From assembly GCA_032160545.1 (NCBI GenBank), contig JAVHVN010000013.1:1-12746 (forward strand): a stretch of 12,746 nucleotides of DNA, read 5' to 3'. The first letter of the stretch is position 1. Each line of letters opens with the position of its first letter. Source of the DNA: DATGFB01 sp032160545. Lineage in GTDB: Bacteria; Actinomycetota; Actinomycetes; Mycobacteriales; Jatrophihabitantaceae. A program made the translations under genes and the position numbers. Positions 6,830 to 12,746 of the stretch are shown here, in pieces. The notes under the pieces are model-generated. The model made no database searches. It saw nothing but the letters and a program-made list of their open reading frames with translations, and had not been told where the DNA came from.

Positions 6830-7177
6830 TCAGGCCGACTTCTGCCCGCGCCGAGCGCGCAGGACGTTCAGCCGCTCGGCAAGAACTTCCTCGAGGTCGG
6901 CGATCGTGCGGCGCTCCATGAGCATGTCCCAGTGCGTACGCGGAGGCTTGACCTTCTTCGCCTCCGGTTCCGGGCCGTCGACCAGAACCGCGCTGCTCCC
7001 GTCGAGGCGGCACTCCCACGTGGTGGGCAGTTCGGCCTCCTCGGAGAACGGAACTCTGAATTCGTGGCCGCGTGGGCACCGGTACGCGGCAATGTTGCGA
7101 GGCGCGGGCTCCGCGCCGTACTCGGTCTCGTAGCTGACCGCGCCCAGCCGACTGCCCCGCAGTGTCCGATCTGCCAT
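6830..7177 (-). CDS. rbpA: RNA polymerase-binding protein RbpA
   Basis: An actinobacterial transcription factor that binds RNA polymerase and the primary sigma factor and stabilises the open promoter complex; it also affects rifampicin tolerance. It has 115 residues. The N-terminal tail MADRTLRGSRLGAVSYETE is nearly that of known RbpA. The core domain (about 26-70) carries C34, H38 and C56. The basic linker KKVKPPR (74-80) is followed by the sigma-interaction helices HWDMLMERRTIADLEEVL (82-99 and on). The start at ATG 7177 is fixed by a strong GGGAGG 8 nt upstream (7186-7191) and by the family N-terminus. The M. tuberculosis protein is 111 aa. Upstream lies a GGGAAT-N18-GTTG promoter, so it is probably induced by a SigR/SigH/SigE-type factor, as rbpA is in Streptomyces. 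Confidence 0.98.
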   Translation of the reverse strand: MADRTLRGSRLGAVSYETEYGAEPAPRNIAAYRCPRGHEFRVPFSEEAELPTTWECRLDGSSAVLVDGPEPEAKKVKPPRTHWDMLMERRTIADLEEVLAERLNVLRARRGQKSA

Positions 7178-7237
7178 AGTGGGCACCTCCCTGGACGAAT
7201 GACCTGCACGGACTCGCGCAGGTGGTTGCACCCGAAA

Positions 7238-7265
7238 CAACGTTCGGGGTTTTGACATGATTCCC
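7238..7265 (-). promoter_or_regulatory. SigR/SigH-type ECF promoter of rbpA (GGGAAT-N18-GTTG)
   Basis: On the minus strand GGGAAT (7260-7265) is followed, after exactly 18 nt measured from GGAAT, by GTTG (7238-7241, preceded by C). This matches the published SigR consensus of Streptomyces and the SigH/SigE pattern GGAA(C/T)-CGTT of mycobacteria. Transcription would start near 7231, giving a 5' untranslated leader of about 54 nt before the rbpA ATG with its strong ribosome site. Streptomyces rbpA is a known SigR target. Confidence 0.75.
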
Positions 7266-7473
7266 TGATGCTCCCCTAGCTAACCCCGGACGGCGGTCAG
7301 CGACTCAGTCCGATGCCAGCGCGGCCGGAAACCTGTTCAGTTGCTGTGCGCGGCCCGAACCACCGCTCGATTGGAGTTTCGCCGTGCGACGACCCTTCGG
7401 TTCCGTACACGTGTCATCGGCCGGATCGGTTCGAAAGCTGAGCTCCCGTACCGACGCGGGCATCCTGGGCCAC

Positions 7474-7857
7474 GTGCCCCCGCCGCGTACCGTCGGCGTG
7501 CTGTTGGGGGCCGGGCGCATCGGTCTGGGCGGCATCTTCCTGGTCGCACCCGAGTTCGCCGTACGCGCGGTGGGCCTCGACGCCGCCTCTGCCCGCCGCG
7601 TCGTCTGGCTGTCGACGATGACGGCCGGCCGCGACGTCGCCCTCGGCATCGGTGCGCTCGCCACCGCCGCGACCGGACGGAACTACTCGGGCTGGGTCGC
7701 CGCCGGAGCGACCGCGGACGCCGTCGACTCGCTCGCCATCGCGCATGCCGTCCGCACCGGTCGCCTCGGTGGAGTCGGCGCGCTCGGCCTGATCGGGGGA
7801 GCGGCTGCGGCGGCTGCCCTCGGTTTCTGGGCGGCTGCCTGCGGTCGCCGAGGCTAG
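7474..7857 (+). CDS. Small hydrophobic membrane protein of unknown function
   Basis: A 127-residue protein rich in Gly/Ala/Val with three or four hydrophobic segments: VGVLLGAGRIGLGGIFLVAPE near the start, then about 55-72, 82-98 and 105-122. Arg/Asp pairs lie between them (ARRVVW, AGRDVALGIGAL, DAVDSLAIAHAV). This resembles a widespread unnamed actinobacterial family of four-helix proteins with a conserved RD before the second helix; no function is known to me. Two starts are possible. GTG 7474 has CATCCT 7 nt upstream and is where third-position GC rises to coding levels. GTG 7384, in the same frame, has GGAG 7 nt upstream and would add 30 residues with background-level third-position GC. 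I prefer 7474 but cannot exclude 7384. It converges on the phosphodiesterase gene with a 4-bp gap. Confidence 0.7.
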   Translation: MPPPRTVGVLLGAGRIGLGGIFLVAPEFAVRAVGLDAASARRVVWLSTMTAGRDVALGIGALATAATGRNYSGWVAAGATADAVDSLAIAHAVRTGRLGGVGALGLIGGAAAAAALGFWAAACGRRG

Positions 7858-7861
7858 CCGG

Positions 7862-8623
7862 TCAGGCCGCGGCGGAGTGCCATTGCCCGCGCTCGAGCAG
7901 GAGCGCCCGCAGGACGTCCGCGGCATCGGTCATGATGCCGTCGACGCCGAGGTCGAGCAGGCGCGCCATCTCACTGCGCTCGTTGACGGTCCACACGTGC
8001 ACCTGCACGCCGAGCTCGTGCGCCGTGCGCACATAGCGTTCGTCGACAAGCGTCAGCCGGCCGATCCGCGCCGGCACCTGGGCGCAGCGTCCGGCAGTCG
8101 CCCGGGCACCGCGTCCGATCATCGACGCGACTCGCAGTCCCAGCGCCTCGCGCGGGCCGAGTGCCGTGCACAGGCCCGGGCCGAGCGCCCGGCGCACAGC
8201 TGCGACCCGGCTGTCGGAGAAGGCGCCCACACAGACCCGGTCGACAGCACCGGTCCGTCGGATCGCGTCGATGGTCGGGGTCAGTCCCGCCGCCATCTTC
8301 ACGTCGACGTTGATCCGCACGTCGGGCCACGTGCCGAGCAGGTCGACCAGCAGCGGGATCGGCTCGGCGCCGCCGATCCGGGCATGCCGCACCTGCGCCC
8401 ACGTGAGCTCGCGAACCCGTCCGCGATGGTCGGTGACCCGGTCCAGGACACCGTCGTGGAAGGCGAGCGCGACGCCGTCCGCAGTCGTGCGCACATCGGT
8501 CTCGAGGTAGCCGTAGCCGAGCTCGACCGCGCGCTCGAAGGCGGCCATCGAGTTCTCGCGGCCGTCCGGCGCGAAGCCGCGGTGGGCGAACGCGAGCGGT
8601 GTCGGCGCGTCGAGGAACGGCAC
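7862..8623 (-). CDS. Glycerophosphodiester phosphodiesterase family protein
   Basis: GDPD-fold phosphodiesterase, 253 residues; the family hydrolyses glycerophosphodiesters from phospholipid turnover to sn-glycerol-3-phosphate and an alcohol. Family motifs in order: AHRG (H14, R15), E23-N24, the metal pair ETDV (E41, D43), catalytic H56-D57 (AFHDGVLDR), INVDVK (D107, K109), VHVWTVNE (W211) and GVDGIMTD (226-233). Asp107 stands where Glu is usual, a conservative change. There is no signal peptide or membrane helix, so it should be cytosolic. The only usable start is GTG 8623, since a stop codon lies 18 nt upstream in frame. No Shine-Dalgarno is seen, but CATCAT lies 7 nt upstream. It is the last gene of a four-gene minus-strand run, 18 bp after the membrane protein gene. 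The exact substrate is not certain. Confidence 0.93.
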   Translation of the reverse strand: MPFLDAPTPLAFAHRGFAPDGRENSMAAFERAVELGYGYLETDVRTTADGVALAFHDGVLDRVTDHRGRVRELTWAQVRHARIGGAEPIPLLVDLLGTWPDVRINVDVKMAAGLTPTIDAIRRTGAVDRVCVGAFSDSRVAAVRRALGPGLCTALGPREALGLRVASMIGRGARATAGRCAQVPARIGRLTLVDERYVRTAHELGVQVHVWTVNERSEMARLLDLGVDGIMTDAADVLRALLLERGQWHSAAA

Positions 8624-8641
8624 GCTGACGATGATGCCGGG

Positions 8642-9394
8642 TCAGCCGAGCTGCACGCCGACCACGTAGAACTTGCCGTCCCGTTTCGCGGTCGTGACGG
8701 TCACTGTCGAGGCGCCGTCGGTCGACCGGAACGGCACCGACGTGGCGTTCACGTCGGTCGTCGCCGGTGCGTACAGCTTGCCTGCGACGCGGTCTGTCGT
8801 CGCCTGCCTGACCGTGTCCGGGTAAACGCACGACTGTGCGAAGTTGCCGAAACCGACCGCGGCCGCCTGCATGTAAGTGACGGCCACCGCCAGGCTGTTC
8901 GGTGCACCCCCGCAAAGAGAGATGCCGTTCGGCAGCGAGCTCGGCAGCGAGGCAGGCAACGAAGGGCCGCCCGAGCGTGCGGGCGAGCCGGACGGCAGCA
9001 CCGGCACGGGCACCGACGGCAGGTTCGAGACGGCCGAGCCCGGGGCGGCCGGCAAGGGGCGGAAGGCCCCGCCGGGTCCCTTCGCCGCATCGTTCGCTCC
9101 GCTCGTGCCGCCACTGCCACTGAGCAGGAGATAGGCAAACACGGCCCCGGCGACGACGACCACGGCGACGGCGGCGGCGATCTCTCTCGTGCGGCGACGG
9201 CGACCCGGCGGGACCGGTGCGCCCGGCCCGCCGCTGACCGTGGCCGGTGGGCCGGAGTCGGACTGCGCATACACGGGCTCGCCGTAGGGCGGCAGCGGGA
9301 TGGTTTCGCCGTAGCCGCCGCGCTGGGGCGCGGTGTGGTCGGAGGAGTAGGGCTGCCGGCTCGGGTCGCCGGCGGAGCCCCGGTTCTGCGTCAT
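8642..9394 (-). CDS. Proline-rich single-pass membrane protein, function unknown
   Basis: A 250-residue protein. The cytosolic arm (1-64) is rich in Pro, Gly, Tyr and Gln. A basic stop (RRRRTR, 65-70) precedes one membrane helix (about 71-92). A Pro/Ser/Gly-rich linker (about 93-157, with NLPSVPVPVLPSGSP) leads to a small extracytoplasmic domain (about 158-250) with two cysteines (C161, C189) and a C-terminal strand pattern DGKFYVVGVQ. This fits the general plan of actinobacterial envelope proteins with an outside domain of the Mce-associated/DUF4333-like size, but I do not recognise the family. ATG 9394 has GGAAGGA upstream at good spacing. It lies between the SDR gene (73 bp upstream) and the phosphodiesterase gene (18 bp downstream), so it may be co-transcribed with them. 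Confidence 0.85.
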   Translation of the reverse strand: MTQNRGSAGDPSRQPYSSDHTAPQRGGYGETIPLPPYGEPVYAQSDSGPPATVSGGPGAPVPPGRRRRTREIAAAVAVVVVAGAVFAYLLLSGSGGTSGANDAAKGPGGAFRPLPAAPGSAVSNLPSVPVPVLPSGSPARSGGPSLPASLPSSLPNGISLCGGAPNSLAVAVTYMQAAAVGFGNFAQSCVYPDTVRQATTDRVAGKLYAPATTDVNATSVPFRSTDGASTVTVTTAKRDGKFYVVGVQLG

Positions 9395-9467
9395 CGCAGC
9401 CGATCCTTCCCGCTCGAACGAGGTGGTAGCGCCCCATCGTCGGGACGGTCCGGACGCAGCGTCAAGC

Positions 9468-10301
9468 TCAGATGAAGATGTCGCGCGCTAGTTCCCCGCC
9501 GTCCTCCGGGCCGTACCGGTACTGCTCGAAGTCGGTCACTCCGGCCGCGCGCAGCACGTCCTCGTCGATGAAGGTGTTGCCCGTGCAGACGCGCGCGTCC
9601 CGCGCCAGGATCTCGTGCGCGGCGTCGGCCACGATCTCCGGCGTCCGGGTGCCCTTGAGGCCGGCCTCGCCGCCGACGACGTTCTGAACGGCCGCGGTGG
9701 CGATGAACGTGCGCGGCCACAGGCAGTTGCCGGCGATGCCACTGTCGCGCTGCGATTCGGCGACACCGAGCGTCAACATCGTCATGGCGTACTTGCTCAC
9801 GGTGTACGGGGCGTGCTCGCGCAACCAGCGGCGGTCGAGGTTCAGCGGCGGAGACAGGGTCAGCACGTGCGCGTTGTCCGAACGCGCGAGGTGCGGCAGC
9901 GCGAGACTGGTCAGGACGAACGTGCCGCGCGCGTTGATGTCGAGCATGAGGTCGTAGCGCTTCGCGGGCAGCTCACCGACGTTGTGCAGGGCGATCGCAG
10001 ACGCGTTGTTCACCACGATGTCGATGCCACCGAACTGCTCCACCGTCCGCGCCACGGCCGCCTCGACAGTGTCGTCGTCCCGGATGTCGCCGATGATCGG
10101 CAGCGCGTGACCGCCCGCGGCCTCGATCTCCTGCGCGGCGGTGTGTACCGTCCCCGGCAGCCGCGGATCGGGCGCATCGGTCTTGGCGACGATTGCCACG
10201 TTGGCACCATCGCGCGCCGCACGGACCGCGATCGCTAGGCCGATGCCGCGACTGCCGCCCGACATCAGGATCGTGCGCCCCACTAGCGGCTGCGTGCTCA
10301 C
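9468..10301 (-). CDS. Short-chain dehydrogenase/reductase (HSDL2-like)
   Basis: NAD(P)-dependent oxidoreductase of the SDR family, 277 residues, close to the hydroxysteroid dehydrogenase-like 2 (HSDL2) type; mycobacterial Rv3224 is a likely relative by length and by the KTDAPDPRLPGT stretch. Motifs: SGGSRGIG (14-21, dinucleotide glycine motif), GDIRD (71-75), NNAS (98-101), catalytic S150, and Y166-x3-K170 (YTVSK). The NCLWPRT segment (192-198) follows the active site. Unlike animal HSDL2 there is no SCP2 domain. The substrate is unknown; a lipid or acyl compound is plausible next to a thioesterase gene, but that is inference. GTG 10301 has GGAG 6 nt upstream. The gene is 66 bp after the thioesterase gene on the same strand. 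Confidence 0.93.
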   Translation of the reverse strand: MSTQPLVGRTILMSGGSRGIGLAIAVRAARDGANVAIVAKTDAPDPRLPGTVHTAAQEIEAAGGHALPIIGDIRDDDTVEAAVARTVEQFGGIDIVVNNASAIALHNVGELPAKRYDLMLDINARGTFVLTSLALPHLARSDNAHVLTLSPPLNLDRRWLREHAPYTVSKYAMTMLTLGVAESQRDSGIAGNCLWPRTFIATAAVQNVVGGEAGLKGTRTPEIVADAAHEILARDARVCTGNTFIDEDVLRAAGVTDFEQYRYGPEDGGELARDIFI

Positions 10302-10367
10302 GGGTGACTCCGCCCTTCGCGACCACGGTTGTGTGCTCGGCGCATCCTGTCACGTTCGGCGCCTGAG

Positions 10368-10826
10368 TCAGCGCGGGCGCCACCGCTTCCAGAGGGCGGT
10401 CGCGGACGCGCGCGGCTTGCCATCCCACCACAGCTCGACCGAGCACGTCATCTGTGCCTCTGCGGCCTCGGTGACCACGGCGCGCAGTTCGACGGGCTCC
10501 TGCAACGGACTCGGCCGCAGGTAGCGCACGTCCAGACCGGCAGTGACGTACGGCAGCTTCGCGGATCCGAGTGGCGGCCAGCCGCGCAGATCCGCCTCGT
10601 GAGTGACGGCTGCCGCGCTGTGGCAGTCGAGGAGCGTGGCGATGATGCCGCCGTTGAGATATCCGAGCCCGCTGTCGTGCTCAGGCCACGGCATGAACTC
10701 GGCGCGCACGGTGCCCTCGCTGCCCGGAAAACTGCGCAGCTGCAGACCCTTGGGGTTGCTCGGCCCGCACCCGAAGCAGGGCAGGTCAGGGAAGAGTCTC
10801 TGCTGAATGCTCAGCTCGCCGCTCAT
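10368..10826 (-). CDS. PaaI-type hotdog-fold thioesterase family protein
   Basis: A small hotdog-fold protein of 152 residues; family members hydrolyse acyl-CoA or related thioesters. The N-terminal CFGCG (17-21) with NPKGLQLR is common in this subgroup. The core is H50, YLNGGIIATLLDCHSAAA (56-73) with the NGG turn and D67 on the long hotdog helix, then DVRYLRPSP (99-107) and a C-terminal strand ending SATALWKRW. ATG 10826 is fixed by GGAGG 8 nt upstream. It is divergent from the AraC-type gene (96 bp between starts). It is the first gene of the minus-strand run that continues into the SDR gene, so a joint role in acyl or lipid metabolism is possible. Substrate not predictable. Confidence 0.9.
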   Translation of the reverse strand: MSGELSIQQRLFPDLPCFGCGPSNPKGLQLRSFPGSEGTVRAEFMPWPEHDSGLGYLNGGIIATLLDCHSAAAVTHEADLRGWPPLGSAKLPYVTAGLDVRYLRPSPLQEPVELRAVVTEAAEAQMTCSVELWWDGKPRASATALWKRWRPR

Positions 10827-10922
10827 CTGGTCGTCCTCCGCCCTTGGGTGCCGATGCCGGTCTTGATTCCAGCACGAGCGCGCGCATGCATGGCCCGTGC
10901 GCCTTGTGGCACGATCTCGCAG

Positions 10923-11372
10923 GTGACCAGCAGACCGGCCGAGGCGCAGCACCTGCGCGAGCTCGCGCAGCTGCGCCGCGTCCGCGACCGGATCGACCGG
11001 GAGTACGCGCAGCCGCTGGACGTCGAGGCGCTGGCCCGCGGCGCGCACATGTCGGCCGGGCACCTCAGCCGCGAGTTCCGGCTCGCCTACGGCGAATCGC
11101 CGTACGGCTACCTCATGACTCGGCGCATCGAGCGCGCGATGGCGCTGCTGCGTCGGGGCGACCTCAGCGTCACCGAGGTCTGCTTCGCCGTCGGCTGCTC
11201 GTCGCTCGGCACCTTCAGCAGTCGCTTCACCGAGTTGGTCGGCGTGCCGCCCAGCACCTACCGGCGCCACGGGGTACGCGCGACGGCTGGGATGCCGTCG
11301 TGCGTCGCGAAGCAGGTGACCAGACCGATCAGGAATCGAGAAGCGCGGGTCACGGAGCCGCACCTAGCCTGA
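10923..11372 (+). CDS. Small AraC-family transcriptional regulator
   Basis: A 149-residue regulator consisting almost only of the AraC-type double helix-turn-helix (about 16-115) with no sensor domain of cupin type. The first HTH contains LDVEALARGAHMSAGHLSREF; the second contains LSVTEVCFAVGCSSLGTFSSRF, followed by the family's GVPPSTYRR. The last 30 residues (VRATAGMPSCVAK... EPHLA) are basic and not conserved in the family as far as I know. GTG 10923 has no ribosome site, but CACGAT lies 7 nt upstream; ATG 10890 in frame would add 11 residues. The VOC gene starts 5 bp after its stop and the UvrA-like gene follows that, so it most likely controls the trio. Stand-alone AraC HTH proteins next to VOC genes are common in actinobacteria. 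Confidence 0.92.
   Translation: MTSRPAEAQHLRELAQLRRVRDRIDREYAQPLDVEALARGAHMSAGHLSREFRLAYGESPYGYLMTRRIERAMALLRRGDLSVTEVCFAVGCSSLGTFSSRFTELVGVPPSTYRRHGVRATAGMPSCVAKQVTRPIRNREARVTEPHLA
11365..11370 (+). promoter_or_regulatory. Candidate -10 (TAGCCT) for leaderless VOC gene
   Basis: TAGCCT fits TANNNT, overlaps the last codons of the AraC-type gene, and ends 7 nt before the ATG at 11378. No Shine-Dalgarno is present in the 5-bp gap. It may let the VOC and UvrA-like genes be transcribed apart from the regulator. Confidence 0.45.
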
Positions 11373-11377
11373 CCCAC

Positions 11378-11788
11378 ATGGACATCACGATTCACTACGC
11401 CTTCCTGCCGCACACCGACCCGAGCGCGTCCCTGGCCTTCTACCGCGACACCCTCGGTTTCGAGGTCCGCAACGAGGTCGGCTACAACGGGATGCACTGG
11501 ATCACCGTCGGCCACCCGGATCAGCCCGGCACATCCCTCGTCCTGCACCCGCCGGCCGCCGACCCCGGCATCACCGACGACGAGCGTCGCACCATCACCG
11601 AGATGATGGCGAAAGGGACGTACGCGATGCTCACCCTCGCCACCCCCGACCTCGACGTGACGTTTGCGAAGTTGGAGGCGAGTGGCGTGGACATCGTCCA
11701 GGAGCCGATCGAGCAGCCGTACGGCGTGCGCGATTGCGCTGTACGTGACCCCGCAGGCAACCTGCTGCGGATCAACGAGATGCGCTGA
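11378..11788 (+). CDS. VOC (glyoxalase/bleomycin-resistance fold) family protein
   Basis: A 136-residue protein with the two-module vicinal-oxygen-chelate fold. Module 1 starts IHYAFLPHTDPSASLAFYRD with LGFEV (26-30); module 2 starts MLTLATPDLDVTFAKLEASG (84-103) and ends RDPAGNLLRINE (123-134). Possible metal ligands are H6, H40 or H57 and E134, but which are used is unclear. The family includes glyoxalase I, extradiol dioxygenases, fosfomycin-inactivating enzymes and drug-sequestering proteins; sequence alone does not choose. It stands 5 bp after the AraC-type regulator and 1 bp before the UvrA-like gene. That context makes a small-molecule binding or detoxifying role more likely than housekeeping. 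The ATG gives the normal family N-terminus. Confidence 0.92.
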   Translation: MDITIHYAFLPHTDPSASLAFYRDTLGFEVRNEVGYNGMHWITVGHPDQPGTSLVLHPPAADPGITDDERRTITEMMAKGTYAMLTLATPDLDVTFAKLEASGVDIVQEPIEQPYGVRDCAVRDPAGNLLRINEMR

Positions 11789-11789
11789 G

Positions 11790-12746
<957 letters not shown>

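Noticed and set aside
7252..7282. Consensus -35 TTGACA (7252-7257) with TAGCTA (7277-7282) on the plus strand, as a promoter for the small membrane protein
   Set aside because: The spacer is 19 nt and the -10 lacks the final T. The -35 also lies within the spacer of the better supported rbpA promoter on the other strand, and the nearest start is about 100 nt or more away. Kept only as a remark.
7971..9437. 488-codon minus-strand frame across the phosphodiesterase and membrane protein genes
   Set aside because: Its product is Arg-rich low complexity without motifs, and it covers two genes with clear family signatures in another frame.
10339..10363. GGCGC...GCGCC inverted repeat between the thioesterase and SDR genes
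   Set aside because: The stem is only 5 bp with a 15-nt loop and no T-run; expected by chance in this base composition.
10329..10922. Upstream extension of the AraC-type protein
   Set aside because: It is antisense to the thioesterase gene and outside the known domain; the start near 10923 (or 10890) fits the family.

Overview
The window is high-GC (about 70%) and gene-dense, with GTG/TTG starts and very short intergenic gaps. Its marker genes are actinobacterial: RbpA, a polyprenol-phosphate mannose synthase (Ppm1) next to apolipoprotein N-acyltransferase (Lnt), and a stand-alone 5'-3' exonuclease. Lnt and Ppm1 are separate genes here, not fused as in M. tuberculosis. RbpA keeps Cys34/His38/Cys56 and ends in KSA, so it looks intermediate between mycobacterial and streptomycete forms. 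I would place the source among Actinomycetia, possibly near the Mycobacteriales/Jatrophihabitans/Frankia side. Genus cannot be fixed from this sequence.

Layout. 1-705 (+): 3' part of a Tyr/Gln/Gly/Pro-repeat membrane protein with a DUF4333-like tail. 710-2654 (-): 5'-3' exonuclease and a LacI-family regulator. 2709-6720 (+): YtcJ-like metal-dependent amidohydrolase (divergent from lacI), then lnt and ppm1, the last two coupled by a 4-nt overlap. 6721-6829: convergent gap with a long hairpin. 6830-7177 (-): rbpA, preceded by an excellent SigR/SigH-type promoter. 7474-7857 (+): small hydrophobic protein of unknown function. 7862-10826 (-): a same-strand run transcribed in the order hotdog thioesterase, SDR, proline-rich membrane protein, glycerophosphodiester phosphodiesterase. 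10923-12746 (+): AraC-type regulator, VOC/glyoxalase-fold protein, and a UvrA-like ABC ATPase cut by the window edge.

How they work together. Lnt (N-acylation of lipoproteins) and Ppm1 (mannosyl donor for lipoglycans and glycoproteins) form an envelope-biogenesis unit. RbpA supports the housekeeping sigma factor and appears to be under a thiol/heat-stress sigma factor. The AraC-VOC-UvrA-like trio at the right end is the best candidate for an accessory system. It resembles a self-contained resistance or DNA-adduct tolerance cassette: a regulator, a possible small-molecule binding or modifying protein, and a UvrA paralogue that has lost its UvrB-binding domain.

A pattern running through the window is that genes lacking a Shine-Dalgarno sequence usually carry a -10-like hexamer (A at position 2, T at position 6) 6-7 nt before the start codon. 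This suggests leaderless transcription. Genes with a clear Shine-Dalgarno sequence lack it. I used this to choose several starts. I found no rRNA, tRNA, CRISPR array, IS element or phage gene.
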